In this document: positions 1 to 10,401 of the stretch, one piece after another | Numbering within the stretch: position 1 is the first letter of the stretch | Layout: each line of letters begins with the position of its first letter | NCBI GenBank assembly: GCA_039519185.1 | Contig: CM076850.1 | Location: 85,728,270 to 85,792,269, forward strand | Direction: 5' to 3' | Length of the DNA: 64,000 nucleotides | Source: Astragalus membranaceus | Taxonomy: Eukaryota > Streptophyta > Magnoliopsida > Fabales > Fabaceae | Translations under genes and position numbers: made by a program | The notes under the pieces: generated by a model | Told to the model about the DNA's origin: nothing | Databases searched by the model: none | What the model saw: the letters and a program-made list of their open reading frames with translations, nothing else

Positions 1-3000
1 CTTCATTATTGGGTTCAATCGCCTTTGCCCTTCAATGCTGTTCTTTGCATTCTCTTCCAAGACAATTCTGTGCATACAAATTGTGGGATTGATACCCTTG
101 ATATCCGCCATTTGCCAACCAATAGCTTTCTTATGTCTTTTCAAGGTGCTAATGAGATCACTTTCCTGCTCTTGTGAGAGATTAGAAGAAATGATCACAG
201 GTAAAGAATCATTTTCCCCTAAAATGGCATACTTTAGGTGATCAGGTAACACCTTCAGCTCCAGCGTGGGTGGTTCTTCGATGGAAGGAACTTTCTTCTT
301 GAGATTGGAGTCTTCTTGCCCCAAAGATTCATACTTCTTTGTCCACGCCTTGGGTACAGGAGAGTCAGACGTGACAACGTCTGCAGTTGGCGTTGTAACG
401 TTTTGCGGAACAGCTTCTTCTGCTAACAACTCTTGAATCTGATCATTGCCCAGAATCTTCTCCAAGTGGTCATTATCTTTATTGAATTGTTTTTGAACCA
501 CATGGTCAAGGGCAACCACAAAGGAACATTCCTCTGTGTTAGGTTCTGGATACTTGAGTGCGTTGAGGACGTTGAACTTGACTTCTTGGTCATTGACCCT
601 CATGATTAATTCTCCTTTCTGCACATCAATGAGTGTCCTTCCAGTGGCTAGAAATGGTCGCCCCAAGATGATAGGAACTTCTTTATCTGCATCAAAATCC
701 AAAATAACAAAGTCCACTGGAAAAACAAATTTGTCAACTTTAATCAAAACATCTTCTAATATGCCCTCAGGATAAACTCTACTTTTATCAGCTAAGGTAA
801 GACTTAAAGAAGTAGGTCTGGCAGTTCCTATACCAAGTTTATCATAAATGGACTTGGGCATCAAGTTAATACTTGCCCCCAAGTCACATAAAGCTTTGCC
901 AAGGTAAAAATCTCCAATGGAACATGGTATAGTAAAACTGCCAGGATCCTTCAGTTTTCTAGGGAGTTTATTTTGCATAATTAAGCTACATTCTTCAGTT
1001 AAAGCAATAGTTTCAAATTCCCCTAGCCTTCTTCTTTTGGTGATGATGTCCTTTAGGAACTTGGCATAGTTTGGCATCTGCTGTAGAGCTTCAACCAAGG
1101 GAAGGTTTATGTGTAGCTGTTTGAGCATCTCCATGAACTTGCTGAATTGCTTGTCTTCATGAGCTTTCTTTAGTCTTTGAGGGTAGGGTGGAGGAGGATA
1201 TTCAGGTACAAGCTTAGGTACAGTCTTGATTCCTGGTTCAAAACTAGACGTTGTAACATCTGGCTTAGATATCACAATATCTGGAATATTCTTCTCCTTT
1301 TCTCCACTTTTGTTTTTCTCTTTTTCCTTCTCTGGCACCTCGGGTTCCTCAGGCATAGATGGTTCAGGATACTCAGTGCCACTTCTCAATGAGATAGCAT
1401 TTACCTGTGCATTCACCACATCTTTACCGTTTGACTTAGATGATGATGGTGTTTCAGTTGTAGATGGAAGAGATCCATTCTGCCTTTGAGTAAGAGCTGA
1501 GGCTATCTGCCCAATTTGGTTCTCCAAAGTTTTGATTGAAGACTCATGGGTTTGCAAGGTTGCCTTACAATCGCTTATGAAAGTTTTCATCAAGGCTTCC
1601 AAATTGCTGTTGTTGTTATTCTGCATATACTGCCTTTGTTGTTGAGGGGGAAATCCTGGGGGTATTGCAGGAGCAGTATCGCTAGCATTCAAATCATTGT
1701 TGCTTTTCCAACCAAAGTTTGGGTGATTTCTCCAATTTGAGTTGTAGGAGTTGGAGTAAGGACTGTTACCTTTGTTATGGGATACAAAGTTTACAGACTG
1801 AGGGTTATAGGGACACTCTTCGTAGATATGCCCTTCTTCACAATAGACACACACTACTCCCCTAGATGGTGTTGGTTCAACAGTTGCAGCAGTCTGTCTT
1901 TCAGACGTTACAACGTTTGAGCTAAACGTTGCCACGTTTGGAGTACTCATGTTTTTAATTATGTTGGTCAGGGAAGCAACCTGAGCAAAAAGAGCAGTTA
2001 CTTCACTTATCTCATGGACACCAGCCTTCTTTCCGGGAGTGAATCTTTCAGAAGGCCAATGGGCATTATGAGTGGCTATGTCTTCAATAAGCTTGCATGC
2101 CTCAGAGAAAGACATGTTCAATATGACACCGCCTGATGAAGCATCAAGTATAAGCCTGGTAGGCTGATCTAGACCATTGTAAAAAGTCTCCATTTGAATA
2201 ACCACGGGAATGCCATGGTGTGGGCACATTCTCAGTAATTCCTTCCATCTTTCCCAAGCCTCAAACAATGATTCCCCTTCCCTTTGTTTGAAGGAAGTGA
2301 TATCATTTCTCAACTTGGCATTTTTGTTGGGAGGGAAGTATTTTCCAAGAAATTTTTCAGCTAGCTCATCCCAAGTGTGAATTGAATTTCGCTCCAAGGA
2401 GTTCAACCAATTTTTGGCCTTATCCTTGAGAGAATATGGGAATAACTTCAATCTGAAGGCATCTTCTGAGACTCCAGGGATGATAAAGTTGCTACACACA
2501 TCCAAAAATTGCCTTAGATGTGCATAAGGATCTTCTTGAGGGAAACCCCCAAATTGCCCTGCAGTCTGCAGCATTTGGAACATCATTGGCTTGAATTCAA
2601 AGTGACCAGTATGAATGGGTGGTCTTGCAATGCCTGTTTGTAAATGGGCAGGATTGAGCATGGCATAATCACGCATAGGCCTGTCTCAGTCATTTACCAT
2701 GTCTTGTGGCCCTGCATTGATGAGTTGCTGTCTCTGCCAGTGTTCATCATCAGCATATGTCTCTGTATGAGTCTGTGGTCCACGGCCACGTCCTCTACCT
2801 CCAGCATCAGAGTGCCTTCCTCCTCTTGGAGTGGGCCCACCTCTAGAGCTTCTACCACCAGTACCATGTTCAGACATGATTGGCGACTGAAATTGCTGAT
2901 GTTGTTGCTGCTTTCTTAACCTTTGTTGTCTCCTTAGTTGCCTGAAGGTTCTTTCAGGTTCTGGATAGAATTCAGGCGCAGATCCACTCCCTGGTTCAGT

Positions 3001-3030
3001 TGAACTAGAGCTTGAACTGGAACTAAGCAT
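1..3030 (-). pseudogene. Athila gag-protease-RT(start) polyprotein, partial, one internal stop
   Basis: This would encode the capsid/nucleocapsid, the aspartic protease and the start of reverse transcriptase. The reading frame starts at ATG 3030 with a serine-rich leader (residues 3-10 are all S), a Gln/Arg-rich stretch and an Arg-Gly-rich stretch. A TGA at 2688-2686 breaks it, and the same frame then stays open from 2683 to the edge, with an internal ATG at 2676. Visible in order: the retrotransposon gag fold (WLNSLERNSIHTWDELAEKF at about 2420-2350), a CX2C...H...C knuckle (VCVYCEEGHIYEECP near 1850), an Athila-style protease motif ALCDLGASINLMP (about 890-850) in which DLGA stands for the usual D[ST]GA, and the pre-RT block ending at position 1. 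The upstream stop looks like one base change in an otherwise conserved frame. Confidence 0.85.
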
Positions 3031-3129
3031 ACGCTGTAACGTTTACCTGTTCACACACAGAAACAACGAACAACACAGCAGAATTCTTTCACCTAGTGTT
3101 TTAATACTTTTTGAGCAATAAAAGTTAAA

Positions 3130-3152
3130 TTCAATCCCCGACAACTGCGCCA
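3130..3152 (-). other. Primer-binding site of the Athila element
   Basis: The minus strand reads TGGCGCAGTTGTCGGGGATT followed by GAA, next to the 5' LTR end. This is the tRNA-primed start site of minus-strand DNA synthesis and is close to the TGGCGCCGTTGCCGGGGA type used by Athila elements. Confidence 0.8.
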
Positions 3153-3162
3153 AAAACTTGTT

Positions 3163-4651
3163 TGCGTGAATTCTAGTCGCAATATCAGTGCAAGTATACA
3201 CGTCGTACAAGTAATAAAGTGGATAAAAATAAGAGATCGTTCCCACGAGGATTGATTTTACTTTCAAAGTTCAAGTCTTCAAAACACAAGTGAAACAAGT
3301 AATAAATCGGCACTGAAAGTTGGTATTAAGACTAAGAACATAGATAAAACAAGTAAACAAGAAGTGGTCGTGAATATGGAAGAGTATGAGTTGGATTGCT
3401 GCATGCAAGTAAATCTCCTCTAGTCAGACGTTATAACGTTTACACGTTAACACGTACAAATTCTATGCTGTATAGACGTTATAATGTTTGAACGCTGTTG
3501 CAAAAGAGCTGTGCTTTTCAGTCACAAAACGTCAGAGCTTCAAGTACTAGAATTCCTATGTCTAGGTTCTAAGTAGGCCTACTCCTGTATTTTAAGTACC
3601 CACAGCAATGTCCTATGAACTATTATCCATTCTATGTCTAGACTTAGATAAAAATGCCTAAATGTCTTTAGTGCACCTTTTCATTCACATAAATCTTTGA
3701 GTTCTTTTCATAGACCATGTCGGTACCTATGAATCTACTTATTTTAAGTGGCCAATTTCAAAACAAGTTTGGAAATATTAACATGCAAAGATTTAAAACG
3801 CATAAACATCAATACTTCATAGCATTAAACTAGAGGTTCATTACATGCAAAACAACAACCCAACTACAAATATTTAGCTCATGCTGAGCATCTTTACAGA
3901 AAGAAGAGGAAATGAAATCCAAATACCGTACATAGAGAAAAGGAGACTAAACGCAGAAGATACGCCTACGTAGCCTTCCTTCATGCACGCTGTAGAGACG
4001 TTGCAATGTCTGAGCTTCACAGTAGTGGTTGCGAATGGAAATAGAAAAATGGAGCTTGAGAAGAGTTCGGATGAAGAAGTCTGTGTCCAGAACTTCTTTT
4101 AGAAAACTCTCTCTGAAAATGGAGGAAGGTGGATGATGAATGGATGGATGGATCCCCCTGATGCCTCCCCTGCCTTTCCTTTTCTAGAGAGAGAATAGCC
4201 AACGAACAAAGGGTCACATGCTTGCTGATGTCATTCCCCACTTTCCACGCTTGCTTGTAAATAAAATATTCCTGAAATGACACTGCACTGCTACAGTGCG
4301 TCAGCCGCGTCAGCGCTGAGTAGAGAGAAGATCTTCTGCACTTCTAGATCTTTGACTATCATTTCTTGTGCGCCAAAAAAAATGAGATACTTCTTTCTTG
4401 CTCTGCTGCCCTTCTTCAGATGTGATGAGGGACGTTGCCACGCTCAGTTTACTGCATGAACACAAGAAGCATCAAAGCGCTCACAAAGGCGCCAATTGGT
4501 GCCAAAATGCATAGAATTTGTAATTTAGCACCTTTCTAACTAAAAACGATAAACTAACAGAAACTTAATAGAAACAACCTACTATTGCCAGAGAACTTGC
4601 ATGATTTAACTTTGAATAAGTATAAATAACTCATATAAATATGAGTTATCA
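3163..4651 (-). repeat. 5' LTR of the Athila element (about 1.49 kb)
   Basis: On the minus strand the LTR begins TGATAACTCATATTTATATG at 4651 and ends TTCACGCA at 3163, a few bases before the primer-binding site. The first 31 bases form a near-perfect inverted repeat (TGATAACTCATA...TATGAGTTATTTATA). The boundaries are inferred from the termini because the second copy is outside the window. Confidence 0.7.
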
Positions 4652-5460
4652 ACCATGCACAGAATTTTGGTTCCAAAACATCAACGAGCATGATCACACA
4701 TCGTCAAATGGCAACAATCATCATCAATCGAAATTAAAATCATCATTTAAAGTTCAATACCTACAACTAGGGTTTTCTAAACTTAATAACACCTAGGGTT
4801 CCATAACCTTCCTACATAGAGCCATTCATACACCCAATTATAGAGATAGAACCCCACCCTTACCTTAGCCTTGAAGAATTCGAAGTCTTTGGCTTGCCCT
4901 AGCTCTCTCTCCTCCTTCGCGCCGTCCTCTCTCTTCTCTTCTCTCTAATTCTTGTTTTTTTGTTTCTTCTAAATGAGCAAAACCCTAAATAATGCCTATT
5001 TATACTTTAGTTAATTTTATGAGCTTTTTCCTTAGCTAATTCGAATTACATCATGGGCCTCCCTAACACTTCTCTTTTTACTACTCCCAACCCTAACAAT
5101 AGGCCCACATATACTAGCATTATTATTATTTTATTATTTTTCTACCAATTAAATTCCCAAACAATTCAATTAAATAAATAATTAAATTTTGGGGCCCTTC
5201 AGTGTTGAGGGAATTCAAATGCTAATTGGAAGAACATATAGCTAAACAGTTTATCCGACCGAGTGCGTCACTTTTGGGTGCACGGATGCTATTAATGATG
5301 AAAAAATATGAGTTTAACACAAAATATAAGGGTGGGAGGAGAGAGAAAAATGATTAAAATAAATAAATAATGATGAGAGAGAATAAAATTAAGAGAGGGA
5401 TAGAGAGGATGGAGGAAAATGTAGGGTTAGTGGGAAAGAGATGATTTAAGTCCGTATAAG
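4652..5460. other. Intergenic, no gene; possible old LTR fragment on the minus strand
   Basis: No coding sequence is visible. On the minus strand a TATAAATAG box (about 5010-4998) is followed by a CT/GA-rich leader, as in LTR promoters. Matching termini were not found, so a truncated or solo LTR is only a suggestion. Confidence 0.3.
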
Positions 5461-5468
5461 GGTTAGAG

Positions 5469-5984
5469 TAGGGGTGCAAAAAAAAAAACCGCGCCGGCGG
5501 GCACGGGGCGGGTCCCTTAACGGGTACCCACGGGCAAAATAAACGGACATTTAAAATATCTGTCAATAAACGGGGCGGGGCCGAGTAATGAGGTACCCGT
5601 ACCCGTAGCATATATTTATTGATGAAGTGAATTTTTATCATTATGTTTAAGTGGATTTTTATTTATATTTTGTTGTCATTTTCGATTACTTGTATCGTAT
5701 ATTTTATCCTAATATTTTGGATAATTAGTGGGTTGTTGTTTTTAAAGTTTCCTATTGTAATTCTAGTATTTTTTTATCTCTATTTGTTTACAATTATAAG
5801 TCAGTAAAAGGTTTATAAAATTTAAATAAGTTAATTCTGTATAGTATTTCAAATTTTATTTTATAAAAAATTATTTTTACAACACTAACAAGTATCCGTG
5901 GGTACCCGTTAATGGAAAATCCCAATTTAATACCCGCACGGGTATGAGGCGGACACGGGTCTCACGGGCCCGTTCGCATCACTA
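5469..5984. mobile_element. Non-autonomous hAT-type element, 516 bp
   Basis: The ends are imperfect inverted repeats (TAGGGGTGC... and ...GCATCACTA). The 8-bp sequence GGTTAGAG directly flanks both sides (5461-5468 and 5985-5992), the TSD length of hAT elements. The subterminal regions are GC-rich with repeated CGGGTACCC-like words in inverted orientation, and the centre is AT-rich with no transposase. Confidence 0.85.
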
Positions 5985-6049
5985 GGTTAGAGGGTAGGAA
6001 AATCGAAAGCCTTTTTTTTTTGACAAATTGAAAGCGTTATTTTATTTTT

Positions 6050-7174
6050 GAGTAAAGGCCAAATTCGTCCCTGACAATTTTTTCGGGACACATTGGTCCC
6101 TGACAATTCCAAAACGGGACACGTTAGTCCCTCCATCCATTTTGACGTTACCAGCACATCCAACGTCTCCTACGTGGCACGTTAAGTGCCACGTGTCACG
6201 TTAACTGCCACGAAAGTGTTTATTTTGGGACAAATAAGTCCCTGACTTTACAAATTTGAAAAGGGGACAAATCAGTCCTTGACTTTTTTGGAAAGGGAAC
6301 AAATCAGTCCCTGAAACCATAAACCAGTCCTTGAAACCATAAACTAATTTTCCCCTTTCTCTATGCATCTTCATCTATCGATTCTCATCTACTTCTTCCA
6401 TAATTTCTCTTCTTCTCCCTTGTGATTCCAAATTTACTATTTCGTTTTCTGATTTCATTTTGTTTTCGAAGATTGAAGATGTAGGGTTTCAGATAAGATT
6501 TGGGTTCTTGGAGATTGATGATTTTGGGTTTTTGAAGTATGAAGTTTGGCGATTTCTGATAGAAAATCTGGGATGATGTTGGCGATTAAATGACTTCTTC
6601 TTCTTCCTAAATTTCTCTTCTTCTCTGTTCGATAAATTTGATTTTCGTTTTGTTCCGCTTCTGCTCGAGATATGGGTTTTCGTTTTCATCTTGCTTTCGA
6701 AAATTTGGATATGGGTATGTTGTTTTGATTTTTGTAGATGAAGATTGAAGATCTGAATGATCTAGGCAATGAAGTTTTGGGTTTCATGTTTGAAGAAGAT
6801 GAACCAAAAAATTTTATTTTAGTTCTGAAACCAGTTTTCTGCGTCTTCTCTCCTTCAATGGAGAAAACTGGTTTCTGGTTTCAAAAACCATAGTTTTGAG
6901 GTTGAAGACCACTTCAGGGACTGATTTGTCCCCTTTCCAAAAAAGCCAGGGACTGATTTGTCCCATTTTCAAATTTGTAAAGTTAGGGACTTATTTGTTC
7001 CAAAATAATTACTTGCTTGGCATTTAACGTGACACATGGCATTTAACGTGCCACGTAGGAGACGTTGGATGTGCTGGCAATGTCAAAATGGATGGAGGGA
7101 CTAATATGTCCCGTTTTAGAATTGTCAGAGACCAATGTGTCCCAAAAAAATTGTCAGGAAATTGGGCTTTACTC
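6050..7174. mobile_element. Mutator-like non-autonomous element with about 280-bp terminal inverted repeats
   Basis: The left arm (about 6050-6330, GAGTAAAGGCCAAATT...) and right arm (about 6890-7174, ...AATTGGGCTTTACTC) are long inverted copies carrying alternating 'gggacaaat-agtccctgac' phrases. The flanks are TTTATTTTT (6041-6049) and TTTATTTTC (7175-7183), a 9-bp TSD with one mismatch, as expected of Mutator-like elements. The interior of about 560 bp has no recognisable transposase. It ends about 250 bp before the TFIIIC-subunit start codon. Confidence 0.8.
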
Positions 7175-7427
7175 TTTATTTTCTCAAGAAAAAATTAAAA
7201 AAAATAAAATTCACTAGTCATTACTAACGCATGACCGGTTGCCCGCACCAAATCGAAACTCCCCTTTAGCGCTCTCCATGCGCCCAATCTTTCGCTTTCC
7301 CTAACCATTCGACCGAAACGACGGAATCCTAATTTCTTGTTTGCTGCGAGACCCGCGTTCGTTCGCTGTTTCCTAACACAAATAAACCAAAATACAAGCA
7401 AATTTGAAAAGGGTGAAAACCAATAGA
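7175..7427 (+). promoter_or_regulatory. Proximal upstream region and 5' leader of the TFIIIC-subunit gene
   Basis: This is the only non-repeat sequence between the Mutator-like element and the start codon, so the core promoter and 5' UTR must lie here or inside the element. No clear TATA box was seen. Confidence 0.45.
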
Positions 7428-7732
7428 ATGGATGAAAATATCGACAAGGAGGATCATCTCATGGCGACAGGAGGCAGTGATATTGAAATTGACAAAGACC
7501 GCGGCGACGACACCTTGCATGGTGCGGAAGAAGAGCGAGAAGAAGAAGAAAAGGCCGAGAAAGAAGATGAAGTGGATGAAGAAGAAGAAGGTGAAGTAAA
7601 GGAGGATGGAGGATGTACTTTCAGGTTCGATAACGGGATGAATCCTTTGATTCAATGCTATCAAAAACTCCAGCAACACAAGAACGAAGCTCTAGCCAAC
7701 AAAAAGCGAAAATCACTAGAACAATGTCTCAC
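7428..7732 (+). CDS. TFIIIC subunit exon 1 (acidic N-terminus)
   Basis: Starts MDENIDKEDHL and contains a Glu-rich run (EEEREEEEKAEKEDEVDEEE) typical of nuclear transcription factors. The donor is AC|GTAAAT at 7733, phase 2. Confidence 0.85.
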
Positions 7733-10354
7733 GTAAATAACTTCATTTTTATAATTGCTTTTAAGATATTTCAAATTAAGCCTAATGTCTGTGCCTTATA
7801 TACTTACATATAATTTCTATTTGTTGGATTGAGTTTATATGCTATTTTAAATCGTCCATGTACAAAACTGTATTAGTATTTACATTCAACTTCGGATTCT
7901 TGTTGTTTAGTTATGGTTTAGTTTAATCCATGCTTTTCAACTATGTATTCAGTTAATCAGTGGTTGGTTGAGTAGTGAGGATGGTGTATATGAGCAAACT
8001 AAGAATGCCTCTACCAACAATGCATGTGTACAATAAAAATTGTCATAAATAAGCCTCTTGGTAGTTGGTAGTAACTTTGTTTTTTGCGTATAGAAAAAAT
8101 GTTTGAGACAAAAGTTAAAGTAAAAGTATGACGATTCAAAATATCTACAAACCGAAAGGAATATGAAACTAGAAATTCAATGAGCTAGTAAAGATGAGTC
8201 TTGATTGCGAGTTAAAATGCTACAACTGTTGGACGGTTTTACATTATTCCACATTGCTATGTATATGTTTGACATATTTGGTCTTGAATAGATCTGAATG
8301 CAACGAAGGAATTTCTTTTAAGAAGGCTAGGGAAGATGATATTTCAGAAGAAAAATACGCTGAGGTAATGGAAGCAATGAGTATTGGTGGCGGCAGGAGA
8401 TCAAGAAAGGTACGGTGTATGTTTGATATGTAACATATCTGCATAACATGTTATGCTAGCATTCATTTACTCTTTCAAGAAAGGTTGATTAAAAGTCTTA
8501 GACTCTAGTCAATGGAGTGTACATCAGAGGATGCATCTATATAAGAGTACACAATTATTAAGTAATATCCTTCAGGTCTTAGCGCTAGTTGCTTTAAGTA
8601 GCTTGTTGCTGATCTAGTGCAGTTAGTGAGTTGGCAAATCTGTTTTCATCTCAGTTAGATAAGTCCAACTGTGTAACTAACTAGGTGCAGGTTAAGGATG
8701 TGTAAGACAAGATAAGCAAAGCCTATAAATACATCTCTGTATCATTCCGATTCAGAAAATCAATACAACAAATTCAGTTACAAAGTTTTCTTTACTTTAT
8801 ATATTCTCTGAAGTTCTTCTACTTCAATGATCTGGTATTGTGATTTTGGGAAAAAAAAGTAAGATTTATGTTCATGCTACATGCACCAATTCCATTTATC
8901 CACACCTAGCAGTTTTTAGGAAGTTTCCATTTTTCACATGTTGCATTTTTTTTTATTTCATGTTTTCATTAATTTTCTGTTTTAGATGATAGGTTTTGTA
9001 CTATGTTACTTCAATACCTCTTTATTTGTAACCTCTGCATCTTTTATTTTCTTATGCATATATTGTACTTGAAAGTGTAAAAAAGATAAGCATTCTCAAT
9101 TACAATTTATATACTTACTATTTACTTGATTCTTTGTTTTTAACATAATTCACAACACCGTTTCAAACATTGCCTATCTTCCAGAGGAAGCAGCCTAAAA
9201 AAAGAGGTAGGCGAAAAGGATCAAAGAAGAAGCTTGATGACAGGCTATCACGGATGCTGAATGATGCCACCCTCCACTATTCAATTCGTTGTTATGACAA
9301 GGTACATTATTATATGATGATGTAACGATCTATAGGTTTTCTCACTAGAGTTTTCTATTCAGATAGAACTCAGAATCCAAGTTCATCAAATTGTTTACAT
9401 ATTCACTCTAACCTACTTTTGATCCGACAACAATACAGTGTTTAACTTTAAAAGAGACAAGGTTGTCTATTGTCTAAAGCAACAACACATAGCTGAAACC
9501 TGAAAGTTGCTTCCTGTCTATTTAAATGCTTTTTGAACAATAATCATTTTTAATTGCCTCAATTTTCAAAGTAAAAAGGGGCATTGTTAATGTTAGATTG
9601 CATTATAGCTCGTTTAATTATTCTGATTCTGGATGCTTTCTGTGTGTGTTAAAGCTTGATATACATTATAGGCTTTACTATTAGGATAGCTTTTCCCAAA
9701 TTTGTTATGCATTGCTCTGTTGGCTTTTTGCAGGCTATAGCTGTGTTGCATGAACTTGTCAGACTGGATCCTTTTTTACTTGACTCATATCATATCCTTG
9801 GACTTGTTCATGAGGAACTTGGGGATTACCAAAAAGCAATGGAGTTTTACATGTTAGCTGCTCCAAAATATCCATCACTTTGGCGAAGACTCTTTGCGTG
9901 GTCCATGTAAGATGATTATTTATTTTTGTTGTCATTGTTATTTCTGTGAATTTATTCTTCTGGAAGTATTCAGCTGCAGCTGCATGAATTAATACTCTTA
10001 CTCTAATAATTAAAGAGGATAAATTGCAGCCATCAAGTAATGTAACATTGAAATAAATGACGTGTGTGCGGTGTTTATTATTGAAGAGTTTGGTTCACAA
10101 TAACTTCATTTTCCACAGAAAATATCTCTCCACTATATTTATTTTATCGGAGTTTACCACAGTTATTTCGACTCAGAAGACTTGCCTTTTGGCATAATAT
10201 ATAGAACATTTTGACATTGTTTGATCCATGCAGCCAAGACCACGTTGAGGGACAATGATCGTGATATTATTCTAGAATATCTTGGTTTGTTCCTTAGGAT
10301 GAGCTTTTAGTCTTAGCATATCTTAATTATTTTTAGGATTAATTTCCACACCTC

Positions 10355-10401
<47 letters not shown>

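Larger units (their letters stand above)
1..4651 (-). mobile_element. Athila-type Ty3/gypsy LTR retrotransposon, 5' part
   Basis: The element reads right to left: 5' LTR (4651-3163), primer-binding site, gag, protease and the first residues of the reverse transcriptase region, then the window edge. The PBS type (TGGCGC...GGGGATTGAA, seen on the minus strand) and the conserved block that leads into RT (GW-ADIKGI-P-ICMHRI) are those of the Athila/Tat branch. Only one LTR is in the window, so neither its age nor its target-site duplication can be judged. Confidence 0.9.

Noticed and set aside
7329..7679. 116-codon open frame antisense to exon 1 of the TFIIIC subunit
   Set aside because: It is the mirror of the Glu-rich coding repeat, starts in poor context and has no recognisable domain.
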